From an uncultured SAR116 cluster alpha proteobacterium (lineage in GTDB: Bacteria; Pseudomonadota; Alphaproteobacteria; Puniceispirillales; GCA-002684695), in assembly GCA_902532475.1 (NCBI GenBank), contig CACAIE010000013.1, positions 1-43,208 on the forward strand: a DNA stretch of 43,208 nucleotides, read 5' to 3'. Below the pieces are notes generated by a model that was given only the letters and a program-made list of their open reading frames with translations, was not told the origin of the DNA and did no database searches. The position numbers and the translations under genes were made by a program. The first letter of the stretch is position 1. Each line of letters opens with the position of its first letter. This document shows, one piece after another, positions 7,055 through 15,900 of this stretch.

Positions 7055-8140
7055 ATGGATAAAACAAGATACGCAATAATAGGTTCTGGTTCTATGGGAA
7101 TGGAGCACATCAGAAATATTGCCTTAATTGACAATGCAGAAGTTACAGCACTATGCGATCCTAATAGAACATCGATTGATAGCAGTCTTGAGGTCCTAAA
7201 AAAAAATGTTCCAACATTTAAAAGCCATATTAACTTAATGGAAGCTGATATTGCTGATGTTTATATTATTGCAACACCTAATTTTACTCACATAGATGTT
7301 TTAAGAGATATAGTTAAAACAAATGCCCATCTATTAATTGAAAAACCATTATGCACAACGGTAGAAGACTGCCAAGAGTTTAAGGCAAAAACAATCAATT
7401 ATCCGGGAGTTATATGGACAGCAATGGAGTACAGATATATGCCTCCAGTCGCAAGGTTTATTGAAGAGGTTCATAAAGGTACTATTGGAAATTTGAAGAT
7501 GCTTTCAATTAGGGAACATAGATTTCCATTTCTGGCTAAAGTCAATAATTGGAATAGATTCGCTAAAAACAGCGGTGGAACTTTAGTAGAAAAATGTTGC
7601 CATTTCTTTGATCTAATGAGGTTGATAACTAAAAGTGAACCAGTAAGAGTGTTTGCAAGTGGCAATCAGGATAACAATCACTTAAATGAAAGTTACGATG
7701 GGAAAATACCAGATATTATTGATAATGCTTTTGTTATTGTTGATTTCAAAAACGGTGTAAGGGGACTTTTAGATTTATGCATGTTTGCTGAAAATTCTAA
7801 AGTTCAAGAAGAAATATGTGGGGTAGGACATAAAGGTAAAATAGAGACAGGAGTTCCGGCAAATGGATCTGGTCAGAATTCATCTGATTTATCAATTGGA
7901 CTGAGAGGGTCTGATCATATTTCTACAGAGAAAGTGGTTGTGGATAAAAAAATTCTTGAGGCAGGTCATCATCATGGATCTACTTATTATGAGCATATAG
8001 CTTTTATAAATGCCCTAAATAATCAATTAGAGGCTGAGGTAACTCTTGACGATGGACTAAGGGCAGTTGCGATAGGGCAGGCTGCAGAACAATCTATCAA
8101 GGAGAAAAGAATTGTCATGATGAGCGAATTATTAAATTAA
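7055..8140 (+). CDS. Gfo/Idh/MocA-family NAD(P)-dependent oxidoreductase
   Basis: The 361-residue cytoplasmic protein has an N-terminal Rossmann fold (IIGSGSMGMEH, 8-18) and the hallmark EKP at 96-98. The C-terminal sheet domain carries GGTLVEKCCHFFD at 174-186, where the His and Asp are the usual substrate-proximal positions. Family members oxidise sugars or inositols, and some use NAD transiently to hydrolyse glycosides, including recently described sulfoquinovosidases. An AAGGA ribosome-binding site lies before the ATG. It is divergent from the TRAP transporter, which suggests it acts on the imported compound. The family is certain; dehydrogenase versus glycosidase cannot be decided here. 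Confidence 0.85.
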   Translation: MDKTRYAIIGSGSMGMEHIRNIALIDNAEVTALCDPNRTSIDSSLEVLKKNVPTFKSHINLMEADIADVYIIATPNFTHIDVLRDIVKTNAHLLIEKPLCTTVEDCQEFKAKTINYPGVIWTAMEYRYMPPVARFIEEVHKGTIGNLKMLSIREHRFPFLAKVNNWNRFAKNSGGTLVEKCCHFFDLMRLITKSEPVRVFASGNQDNNHLNESYDGKIPDIIDNAFVIVDFKNGVRGLLDLCMFAENSKVQEEICGVGHKGKIETGVPANGSGQNSSDLSIGLRGSDHISTEKVVVDKKILEAGHHHGSTYYEHIAFINALNNQLEAEVTLDDGLRAVAIGQAAEQSIKEKRIVMMSELLN

Positions 8141-8145
8141 ACCCA

Positions 8146-8937
8146 TTATAAATTAAAATTACTCATCCATTTCATACCTGAAACTGTATCATCTTTAGGA
8201 TTGTACTCACAACCAATCCAGCTATTATAATTTAAATTTTTTAATACCTTAAATACATAGCTGTAATCAATTTCACTATCATCAGGTTCATTTCTGTTTG
8301 GAATGCCTGCTATTTGAATATGACCAATATACGAAAAATATTTTTCCAAGTATTTTGTTACGTCTCCTCTTGTGATTTGGTGGTGATAAATATCAAAGAG
8401 TAATTTTAAGTTTGATCTATCAATTATGTTAATGAGATCAATAGCTAAATCTGTTGAGGATAAGAAATAATTAGGGATATTTCTTTGATTAATTGTTTCT
8501 ATTAGGAGTGTCAGATTATTTTTTTGAAAACGATCACATGCCCATTTTATATTTTCGATATATGTTTTTTTCAGTATTAATTCATCATGTTTTTCACATA
8601 ATCCTGCCATTACATGAATGTTTTTTCCATTGATAATTGCAGCATATTCAATAGCAGTGTCAATTGTTTCCTTAAACTCTTTTTTTCTTTCTGGGAGGCA
8701 CGCTAAGCCTCTATCACCATTTTTAAAATTTCCTGGTGGTGAGTTAAAAATACTCAGTGACAAATGATGTTGTTTCAGTTTTCTCTTGATTGCATGAGGG
8801 TCATATTCGTAAGGAAATTGAAATTCAACAGCATTAAAACCTAGTTTATTAGATTCATTAAAACGATCAAGAAATTCAAATTCAGTAAATAATAATGAAA
8901 TATTTGCAGAAAACTTTATCATAACTTTATTCAACAT
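8146..8937 (-). CDS. Hydroxypyruvate isomerase / 2-oxo-tetronate isomerase family (Hyi/OtnI)
   Basis: The 263-residue TIM-barrel protein belongs to the sugar-phosphate isomerase/epimerase superfamily. The family metal and active-site positions are visible: LLIETINQRNIPNYFL (Glu), LLFDIYHHQ (Asp, His), GHIQIAGIPNRNEPD (Gln) and WIGCEYNP (Glu). The N-terminal SANISLLFTEFEFLDRF is characteristic of the Hyi/OtnI group. It would isomerise hydroxypyruvate and tartronate semialdehyde, or a 2-oxo-tetronate. The usual partner reductase, aldolase or kinase genes are not adjacent. It may start at the first ATG or at one five codons later; neither has a clear ribosome-binding site. It ends five bases from the convergent oxidoreductase gene. 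Confidence 0.78.
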   Translation of the reverse strand: MLNKVMIKFSANISLLFTEFEFLDRFNESNKLGFNAVEFQFPYEYDPHAIKRKLKQHHLSLSIFNSPPGNFKNGDRGLACLPERKKEFKETIDTAIEYAAIINGKNIHVMAGLCEKHDELILKKTYIENIKWACDRFQKNNLTLLIETINQRNIPNYFLSSTDLAIDLINIIDRSNLKLLFDIYHHQITRGDVTKYLEKYFSYIGHIQIAGIPNRNEPDDSEIDYSYVFKVLKNLNYNSWIGCEYNPKDDTVSGMKWMSNFNL

Positions 8938-9030
8938 AAAATATAGTAAGCTTTAATTAAATGATAAATTATTATAATTTAAAATAATGTTAAATTAATT
9001 AGGGAATGAAAAATATACACATAAACTTAA

Positions 9031-10227
9031 TTAAATATTTGGGTTTAATTCCTTACTTTGTTTAGGGAGCAGTATAGAAGAAATTAACACCCCGATCGCA
9101 ATTATACTCGCTAAAGAGAAAATCATTTTTAATTCAAAACCTCTTTGTAAGAGTAGGCTAGTTATTGGTAAAACTGAAGCCGCAATGCATAAATTTAATA
9201 AAAACTTAGCACTTAAGACCCTGGACCTCCAAAAATCAGGAATATACCTAACTAAAATTGTATCAGTAATTGGAATTTGTCCAAAAACAAAACACATCGC
9301 AGCTATTGAAAGAAAAAAGAGTGATAAGTTTTCAAACTTTGAGGCCAGGAAGATAAATAAAATTTGACCAACAGATATCCAAAACAATACTAACCTAGGT
9401 GATATTCTATCAATCAACCAGCCAACTAAAACTTGAGCGAATGACGCACAAGCATAAACTGCTCCAGCTAAGATTCCTGTAATAGCAACATTTGTAGATA
9501 CATCATTTAAATGCATTTCAAAATATCTAGGCAAAAGAAAACTCATGGCTCCAAATATAAAACCGCCTGAAGCAGTAGATAAAGCTAGAGCAATTAATGC
9601 TTGCTGCCAGTTGGGTGCAAATTCAAGCGAATTTTTTTTCTGATTATTTTCTTTGCTGTTAGAATCTTCGTTTGAGGCAATGCTTATAAAAAACAAAATT
9701 CCAAAAATTATGCAAATTATTCCAGGGACCATAAAAGTTAATCTCCAATCTCCATAATAAAGAAGAACGCCAGTGACGATAGGCGCTACTGCAATTCCCA
9801 TATTTCCCCACAAGCCATTAATTCCCATTCTTAAACCAACAACACCTGGCCGTTGCAATAGCATTGCAATGCCAACTGGGTGATAGATAGAGGCAAACAT
9901 CCCTATTAAAGCTAAACACATAGCTAATTGATATGTTGAAGTTGATAGAGAGGCCAAAATTGCAGATATTCCTATTCCAAAATGGTATAAGATCATTAGA
10001 GGCATTCTTCCATATTTATCTGATAAAAATCCTGCTAAAGGCGCTGTGGCACCAAATAAAACCATTCCAAGAGTTCCATAAATAATCATTTCATCGTAAT
10101 GCAATCCAAAATAACGACCACTATCGTATGCAGCTTTAGCAAAAATAAGCATCATGAAATGATCAATTAAATGCCCAATATTCAAATAAATATTAGGCAC
10201 TGTTGGATTGTTAAATTTGTAAATCAT
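9031..10227 (-). CDS. Major facilitator superfamily transporter, Fsr-like
   Basis: This is a 12-helix MFS permease of about 398 residues from the ATG at 10227; an in-frame TTG at 10245 is an alternative start. The first cytoplasmic loop holds a good MFS signature (GFLSDKYGRMPLMI). The segment SIYHPVGIAMLL resembles the fosmidomycin-resistance (Fsr) branch of exporters. A charged, Asn/Lys-rich loop near residues 190-205 separates the two six-helix halves. The gene stands alone, divergent from a secreted DUF4864 protein. The substrate is unknown, and export seems as likely as import. Confidence 0.85.
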   Translation of the reverse strand: MIYKFNNPTVPNIYLNIGHLIDHFMMLIFAKAAYDSGRYFGLHYDEMIIYGTLGMVLFGATAPLAGFLSDKYGRMPLMILYHFGIGISAILASLSTSTYQLAMCLALIGMFASIYHPVGIAMLLQRPGVVGLRMGINGLWGNMGIAVAPIVTGVLLYYGDWRLTFMVPGIICIIFGILFFISIASNEDSNSKENNQKKNSLEFAPNWQQALIALALSTASGGFIFGAMSFLLPRYFEMHLNDVSTNVAITGILAGAVYACASFAQVLVGWLIDRISPRLVLFWISVGQILFIFLASKFENLSLFFLSIAAMCFVFGQIPITDTILVRYIPDFWRSRVLSAKFLLNLCIAASVLPITSLLLQRGFELKMIFSLASIIAIGVLISSILLPKQSKELNPNI

Positions 10228-10348
10228 TGGATTTTTTATCTTCAAATTTAGTAATTTTTTATCATTATCAAATTATATTATTTATTAAATGAATTGAAAA
10301 AGAATTTAGTTCATATATATGAATGATATTAATGTTTTAGAGGGGCAT

Positions 10349-10807
10349 ATGTATAGAATTTTTCTTTTTGTAGCAATAATATTTTTAAGCAAATCAATCT
10401 TTGCAGAAAATTTAGTTAAACCCAATCCAGGCATAAACCCTATTGAAGTGGTTGAAGTTCAGCTTTTTGCACTTCAGTCAAATGATGAAAGTAATGATCT
10501 GGGAATCCGACAAACATGGGAATTTGCTCATCCCAGAAATAAGATGGTTACTGGGCCACTCCCTAAATTTGCTAACATGATAAGAACACCAGCTTATTCT
10601 ATTTTACTAAATAATTTAAAGTTTGAAACTAAGGAAATATTCAATGATGGCAAAAATGCTGGTGTTGCTGTTCGAATTGAAGCTCGCAACAATAAAGCCT
10701 ATACTTATCTATGGTCGCTTGAAAAAGTAGATGCGGAGAGTTCTTTAAAAGATAGTTGGATGACAACAGGCGTATCTGGACCAAGGTTATTAGCGGAAGG
10801 CTCCTAA
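10349..10807 (+). CDS. Secreted DUF4864-family protein
   Basis: The roughly 152-residue protein is of unknown function. Started at the ATG at 10349 it has a clean signal peptide (MYRIFLFVAIIFLSKSIFA), and an AGAGGGG ribosome-binding sequence precedes it at 10339-10345. The frame is also open from an ATG at 10319, but that would bury the signal peptide. The mature part has the DUF4864 pattern: a VVEVQLFALQ helix, TWEFAHPRNKMVTGPLPKFA, then a beta-rich stretch ending WMTTGVSG. Homologues are common in Alphaproteobacteria and uncharacterised. It ends four bases from the convergent glycerol kinase. Confidence 0.75.
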   Translation: MYRIFLFVAIIFLSKSIFAENLVKPNPGINPIEVVEVQLFALQSNDESNDLGIRQTWEFAHPRNKMVTGPLPKFANMIRTPAYSILLNNLKFETKEIFNDGKNAGVAVRIEARNNKAYTYLWSLEKVDAESSLKDSWMTTGVSGPRLLAEGS

Positions 10808-10811
10808 CAAT

Positions 10812-12287
10812 TTAGGTCAATGTTTTTGAAACATAATAGTCCCATTTGCCCAGCAAGCTATTTCTTTTAATATCGGTCATTTTTGAATTAAATGTTTTAT
10901 CTGAGGACCATAATTTTGATAATTCTTCAAGAGAGGAAAACTTTCCATCAGTATAGGCTGCCATCATCGCGGCACCTAGAGCAGTTGTTTCAGTAACTTT
11001 CGGTTTTTCTACGTTAATTTTTAGAATGTCCGCTAAAAACTGCATTAACCAGTTATTATTAGTCATTCCCCCATCAACTCTTAGATTTTGAGGAGATATT
11101 CCATCCTCAGACATTGCTTTAAAAAGGTCTCTTGTTTGATATGCTACAGATTCTATCGCAGCTCTAGTAATTTCATTTTTCCCAGTATTTCTGGTTATAC
11201 CGTATAATGCCCCTCTGGCATCGGCATCCCAATAAGGGCATCCAAGTCCCGTAAATGCTGGTACTAAAAAGACATCAGAATTATGTTCCAATGAATTAAC
11301 TATTTGTTCAGTTTCTTCAGCAGATTTTAATATTTTGAGATTGTCTCTTAACCATTGAACTACTGCTCCTGCAACAAAAATAGATCCTTCTAGAGCGTAC
11401 GTTGCTTTACCGTCAATTTTATAGCAAATAGTTCCCAACAGCCTAGATTTTGATTTTATAATTTTATTTCCTGAATTGATAATTACGAAGCAACCTGTTC
11501 CGTATGTTGACTTTATGTTTCCTGGAGAGAAACATGCTTGACCAACTGCAGCGGCTTGTTGGTCACCTAGTATTGATAAAATTGGAAGCTCAAAATCCAT
11601 GACGTTTTTTGAAATCATTCCAAAATTAGAGTTAGAATCCATTACCTTGGGCAGTATTGACTTTGGCACATCAAATATGTCCAAAAGCTCATTGTCCCAC
11701 TCTAGTTTCTCAATATTATATAGACTTGTTCTAGAAGCATTGGTTGCATCAGTTGCATGGACCTTTTTATTAGTTAATCTCCAAAGTAAAAAACTATCTA
11801 CTGTTCCAAAACATACTTCACCGTTATCTACTTTTACCCTTGCATCAGGCACATTATCTAAAATCCATTTAATTTTTGATGCACTAAAATAAGGATCCAC
11901 AACCAAACCAGATTTGTTGACTATAGTTTTTTCAAAACCAGCATCCACAAGAGTTTTACAAAAATCTGATGTTCTTCTATCTTGCCAGACAATAGCATTG
12001 TAAAGAGGTTTGCCTGTTTTTTTATCCCAAAGAATAGTGGTTTCTCTTTGGTTTGTTATGCCAACGCCTCTAATACTATGTTCTTTTGAAACATCACTGT
12101 TGTATAATTTTGAAAGTACTAATTGAGTTGTTTCCCAAATTTCTTCAGGGTCATGTTCGACCCACCCAGATTGGGGGTAAATTTGAGTAAATTCTTTTTG
12201 GAAGGTTTTTAAAATTGAGCCATTTTCACAAAATAATATCGCCTTGCTACTAGTAGTTCCTTGATCAATTGATATATACGCATCCAT
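10812..12287 (-). CDS. glpK: Glycerol kinase
   Basis: The 491-residue FGGY-family kinase converts glycerol and ATP to glycerol-3-phosphate in the cytoplasm. The N-terminal phosphate-binding loop SIDQGTTSSKAILF, the GITNQRETTILWDKKTGKPL segment, AIVWQDRRT, STYGTGCFVIINSG and the C-terminal DGGMTNNNWLMQFLAD motif are all intact. Length is normal (about 500). It lies 65 bases downstream of a glycerophosphodiester phosphodiesterase gene on the same strand, so the pair would process glycerol and glycerophosphodiesters, for example from lipid head groups. No glpF or glpD is nearby. Confidence 0.95.
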   Translation of the reverse strand: MDAYISIDQGTTSSKAILFCENGSILKTFQKEFTQIYPQSGWVEHDPEEIWETTQLVLSKLYNSDVSKEHSIRGVGITNQRETTILWDKKTGKPLYNAIVWQDRRTSDFCKTLVDAGFEKTIVNKSGLVVDPYFSASKIKWILDNVPDARVKVDNGEVCFGTVDSFLLWRLTNKKVHATDATNASRTSLYNIEKLEWDNELLDIFDVPKSILPKVMDSNSNFGMISKNVMDFELPILSILGDQQAAAVGQACFSPGNIKSTYGTGCFVIINSGNKIIKSKSRLLGTICYKIDGKATYALEGSIFVAGAVVQWLRDNLKILKSAEETEQIVNSLEHNSDVFLVPAFTGLGCPYWDADARGALYGITRNTGKNEITRAAIESVAYQTRDLFKAMSEDGISPQNLRVDGGMTNNNWLMQFLADILKINVEKPKVTETTALGAAMMAAYTDGKFSSLEELSKLWSSDKTFNSKMTDIKRNSLLGKWDYYVSKTLT

Positions 12288-12352
12288 GTTTTAGCCAAAA
12301 TTTTGTAAAGTTAAATAACCATAATTAATAAAAATTTTAAAAAAAACAATTT

Positions 12353-13075
12353 TTATTTAAATATTAACGGGTCATCAGTTATGACGCCTTCTAACCCGGC
12401 ATTCCATAATGATTTGATTTTAGGGGGTTCATTGCAAGTATATACAAAAGGTTTAAAACTTTTATTTGCTATTTCTTTTATTTGATAGGCTGTGACAGTT
12501 TCAAAATCTAGGTGGATTGTTGTAATATTCAAATTTTCAATCTGCTGTTCCCAATCTGATGGCAGACGATCAAATAAAGCACCGAGAGGAATTTCTAATG
12601 AACTTTCTCTTATAATTTTTAATGAAATAATATCAAAGGAAGATATTAGGACTTGGTTTTCTGTTTTCGTTTTTTTTATTGTCTTTAAGACTTTTTTAAC
12701 CAACTTTCTTCTATAAATGGTTTTTATTGGCTTGTAAAATTTCATCTCAATATTAAGATTTAAATTATAATTTTTACAAAATGTTAATAACTCTTCCAAA
12801 GTAGGAATTTTCTGATAAAAAGTTTCTTTTGAATTCGGAGTTCCTACATTTATACTTTCTAATTCATCCAGTTTAACTCTTTGAACAAGCCCAGTAGAGT
12901 TGGAAGTACGATCTAAGGTTTGGTCATGAATGATTAAAGCTATATTTTCATTGGTCAATTGGACATCACATTCGGACCAATTTATATTATTTTTTACGCA
13001 CCATTCAAAACCTGAAAAAGTATTTTCTGGTTTGTATTTAGCGGCTCCTCTGTGGCCGCAAATTTTTGACATCAT
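12353..13075 (-). CDS. ugpQ: Glycerophosphodiester phosphodiesterase, cytoplasmic UgpQ type
   Basis: The 240-residue enzyme hydrolyses glycerophosphodiesters to sn-glycerol-3-phosphate and an alcohol. The family catalytic pattern is complete: HRGAAKYKPENT (residues 8-19), ECDVQL (35-40), IIHDQTLDRT (48-57) and the metal-site Glu in NIEMKFY. There is no signal peptide, so it acts inside the cell like UgpQ rather than GlpQ. It is probably co-transcribed with glpK downstream. AGAG lies ahead of a double ATG start; either ATG is possible. Confidence 0.9.
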   Translation of the reverse strand: MMSKICGHRGAAKYKPENTFSGFEWCVKNNINWSECDVQLTNENIALIIHDQTLDRTSNSTGLVQRVKLDELESINVGTPNSKETFYQKIPTLEELLTFCKNYNLNLNIEMKFYKPIKTIYRRKLVKKVLKTIKKTKTENQVLISSFDIISLKIIRESSLEIPLGALFDRLPSDWEQQIENLNITTIHLDFETVTAYQIKEIANKSFKPFVYTCNEPPKIKSLWNAGLEGVITDDPLIFK

Positions 13076-13167
13076 AATTTTCTCTTATTTTAAATTATTT
13101 ATTGAAAATATATAATTAATTAAATATTACATAATAAAAAAAATTAATCCATTTAAGGAGAAGTCAG

Positions 13168-13686
13168 TTGTTCAAAAACATAATCGCTTTAATAACCTCT
13201 TTTTTTATTGTTGAGCAAGTCGCATCCGCCTCTCAAACAGATGGTAGCAAAATACAGCTTAATACTTCTAAAGGTGAAATAGTAATTAAGTTATTACCAG
13301 AATTTGCTCCAGAACATGTTGCAAGAATTATAGAATTAGTTAAATCAGGGTTTTATGACGGAATAATTTTTCATAGGGTTATTCCTGGTTTTATGGCTCA
13401 AACAGGAGACCCTTTGGGAAATGGAACTGGTGGAAGCGGCAAAAATTTAAATGCTGAATTCTCTGATTATCAATACACTTATGGAACCGTAGGCATGGCT
13501 AGAGCTAATGACCCTAATAGCGGTGATAGTCAGTTCTTTATTTGTTTTGATGGCTGTGGGCAATTAACTGGAATGTATACTGTATGGGGACAAGTTGAAA
13601 AAGGAATGGAAACAGTTGAATCAATAAACGTTGGAGAGCCTCCATCAGATCCTGATAAAATAATAAGTGCCAAAGTTATTAACTAA
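13168..13686 (+). CDS. Periplasmic peptidyl-prolyl cis-trans isomerase, cyclophilin type
   Basis: The 172-residue cyclophilin catalyses proline isomerisation in exported proteins. A signal peptide ends near VASA (residue 21). The active-site stretch IIFHRVIPGFMAQTGDP and the later SGDSQFFI block are conserved. The start is a TTG at 13168, chosen because AAGGAG at 13155-13160 lies seven bases upstream and no ATG is available ahead of the signal peptide. It is divergent from ugpQ and ends six bases from the convergent UspA gene. Confidence 0.92.
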   Translation: MFKNIIALITSFFIVEQVASASQTDGSKIQLNTSKGEIVIKLLPEFAPEHVARIIELVKSGFYDGIIFHRVIPGFMAQTGDPLGNGTGGSGKNLNAEFSDYQYTYGTVGMARANDPNSGDSQFFICFDGCGQLTGMYTVWGQVEKGMETVESINVGEPPSDPDKIISAKVIN

Positions 13687-13692
13687 TTTAAT

Positions 13693-14181
13693 TTAAGTTA
13701 AAGCGTCTATTGCATCATCGGTCATATTGTCAGGCACAAGTGTTACGGGCACTCTACAACCAGAAGCGCCTCTTGATGTAATATGTGTAACTAATGGTCC
13801 AGGCCCGGAACTTCCGGTTGAAACTCCCAGTACAAGGATGGAAATTATTTCTTCTTCATCAATTAATTTTATTAACTCTTCTTTGGCGTCACCTTCGCGG
13901 ACATATAGAACAGGTATTTGCCCTGATATTTCAATTACACTTTCAGAAATTTTTCTTAGTAAGTTTTCTGCATTTTCCCTTGTTTCAGTTCTCATAATCT
14001 CTGCAACCCCTGCAAAATGTTGAAATTCAGCTGGACTGAGGCACTTAAATAAAGCAACCCTTCCGCCAGTGGAACGTGCTCTTTTACATGCAAATCTTAT
14101 AGCCTGATGCTGCTCTTGAGAAGCGTCTATTACAACAAGAAAAACTCTGCTTTTCTCTTTATTACCTTCCTTTTTAGTCAT
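13693..14181 (-). CDS. Universal stress protein UspA-family protein
   Basis: The 162-residue single-domain protein has the Usp alpha/beta fold. FLVVIDASQEQHQAIRFACK forms the first strand and helix. ILVLGVSTGSSGPGPLVTHI resembles the nucleotide-binding GxxG-x9-G(S/T) segment, though it is loosely kept. It ends CRVPVTLVPDN. A GAGG ribosome-binding sequence precedes the ATG. It lies 22 bases downstream of the TIGR02186 gene on the same strand, so it is probably co-expressed with that protein and the TauE/SafE permease. The specific role is unknown. Confidence 0.85.
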   Translation of the reverse strand: MTKKEGNKEKSRVFLVVIDASQEQHQAIRFACKRARSTGGRVALFKCLSPAEFQHFAGVAEIMRTETRENAENLLRKISESVIEISGQIPVLYVREGDAKEELIKLIDEEEIISILVLGVSTGSSGPGPLVTHITSRGASGCRVPVTLVPDNMTDDAIDALT

Positions 14182-14203
14182 ATTGCCTCACTTAAATTAA
14201 TTT

Positions 14204-14953
14204 TTAAATTTTTCTAAAACTAAAAGCAGCTATATACCCCGCACATATAGCTAACAGTATAGCAAATATTCCATATAATATTGAGTATTCATGAGCAAAA
14301 TTATATATTTTTGCTTCCAAACCTGTTTTTTGAACTGAAATTTTTGTGTTTTCCTTAGAAATTATTTTACCATTTCTTAAATGCAAAATTGAAACCTTAT
14401 ATTCACCTGGCAATACAGTGGCTGGCAAAACAACAGGAGCACGAAACAATTTATTATTTTTAATTTCTATTGATTCAGATCCAACACCTTTCGACAAAAC
14501 CCATATTCCCTTTTTTCTCATTCTTCTGTCTAAAGAATTTCTCCACACGTTTAAATTTTCCAAACGTAATTTTTTTATAGTTTTTAACTCTAGATTCGCA
14601 GTTCCAATTTTCTCCCTTTTAAGTAACTCTAAATTCTCAAGGCTCATTTTTGTATTGCTGTAAACTGTATAGTAAAATGATGGTACATTATTGAAAGTAA
14701 CATTTTCTCTATTAATCCAGATGCCTGACACATATTCTTTTTTATAAATGATAGTGTCTGCTTTTGGCCCTTCAACTGAAATAACCAAGTCATCGCCTTC
14801 AAGGCCATCAAAAGAACCAAATAATAATAATTCAGCGCCATTAAAGCCAGTATTAATACTAATTGAATCAGAAGACAGATCTGCAACAATGGACTTTGAA
14901 AAACCATAGTTTGGAAAAATAATTATTAAAAAAAATATATAATATTTTATCAT
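14204..14953 (-). CDS. Alph_Pro_TM (TIGR02186) membrane-anchored periplasmic protein
   Basis: The 249-residue protein has an N-terminal signal, a long periplasmic beta-rich region and one C-terminal membrane helix (about 225-246). The opening after the signal (LSSDSISINTGFNGAELLLF) and the GIWINRENVTFNNVPSFYYT stretch match an alphaproteobacterial family of unknown function. Its ATG overlaps the stop codon of the upstream TauE/SafE permease by four bases, so the two are translationally coupled, which suggests they form one transport unit. I know of no demonstrated function for the family. Confidence 0.8.
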   Translation of the reverse strand: MIKYYIFFLIIIFPNYGFSKSIVADLSSDSISINTGFNGAELLLFGSFDGLEGDDLVISVEGPKADTIIYKKEYVSGIWINRENVTFNNVPSFYYTVYSNTKMSLENLELLKREKIGTANLELKTIKKLRLENLNVWRNSLDRRMRKKGIWVLSKGVGSESIEIKNNKLFRAPVVLPATVLPGEYKVSILHLRNGKIISKENTKISVQKTGLEAKIYNFAHEYSILYGIFAILLAICAGYIAAFSFRKI

Positions 14954-15864
14954 CTTATAATATCCAGAGAGAAAATATCAGTAGGTGTAAGCGTCAAATC
15001 CATGAAAAGTTTAAAACAAACAGCTAAAACTAATAATGCCAACAATCCTCTAAGTTGCTCGCCTCTTAACAGAGAGCTTGCATTACTTCCAATTTGCGCA
15101 CCAATTACACCCCCTAACATCAATAATCCTGCCAATACAACATCAACTGTTTGTGTGGTAATGGATTGAAGAAATGTTACATTTGCTGTTACAAATATTA
15201 TTTGGAAAAGTGATGTCCCTACAACAACAGCAGTTGGCATACCAAGCACATATATCATTGCTGGAACGATTATAAATCCTCCACCTACACCCATAATAGC
15301 AGATAAAACCCCAACAAAAGCGCCTATAAATAATGGCAGTAGAGCACTTATGTATAGTTTAGACCGTCTAAACCTAATTTTAAATGGAAGTCCATGGAGC
15401 CAATTATGTTGGTGAAGCTTGCCCCGTGAGGCACCAGGAGTCCTTGACTTTAAAATAGCTTTAGTTGATTCCCAAGCCATCAAAAAACCAATCAACCCTA
15501 AGAAAACAACATATGCAAGGCGTATAACAAGCTCAATTTGTCCAATTGTTTTAAGAAAAGCAAATAACCATACTCCAAAACTAGAGCCTATAATGCCACC
15601 GATTAACAAAACAAATCCCATCATAAAGTCTACATTTTTCCTTCTCCAGTGTGCTATAACACCTGATACAGAAGAAGCTACAATTTGATTAGCTTCAGTA
15701 GAAACAGCTACTGCAGCAGGAATGCCAAGAAATATGAGAAGTGGGGTCATAAGAAAACCACCTCCTACTCCAAATAATCCTGATAGGAAACCCACCATTC
15801 CTCCTAACCCTACGATAGCAAATATATTCATAGAGACTTCAGCAATAGGGAGGTAAATATACAT
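14950..15864 (-). CDS. TauE/SafE (TSUP) family permease, putative sulfite/sulfonate exporter
   Basis: The 304-residue inner-membrane permease has two internal repeats, each with the family glycine motif (GFLSGLFGVGGGFLMTPLL at about 25-43 and GVLSAIMGVGGGFIIVPAM in the second half). Characterised members move sulfite, sulfoacetate or related anions. A cytoplasmic loop rich in Arg/Lys/His joins the halves. The start MYIYLPIAEV is kept in alphaproteobacterial homologues as I recall them, which supports the first ATG. It is coupled to the TIGR02186 protein and followed by UspA. The substrate is not known. Confidence 0.85.
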   Translation of the reverse strand: MYIYLPIAEVSMNIFAIVGLGGMVGFLSGLFGVGGGFLMTPLLIFLGIPAAVAVSTEANQIVASSVSGVIAHWRRKNVDFMMGFVLLIGGIIGSSFGVWLFAFLKTIGQIELVIRLAYVVFLGLIGFLMAWESTKAILKSRTPGASRGKLHQHNWLHGLPFKIRFRRSKLYISALLPLFIGAFVGVLSAIMGVGGGFIIVPAMIYVLGMPTAVVVGTSLFQIIFVTANVTFLQSITTQTVDVVLAGLLMLGGVIGAQIGSNASSLLRGEQLRGLLALLVLAVCFKLFMDLTLTPTDIFSLDIIR

Positions 15865-15900
15865 ATCTAAGTTAAATTAATAATTTATGATGTATAATGA

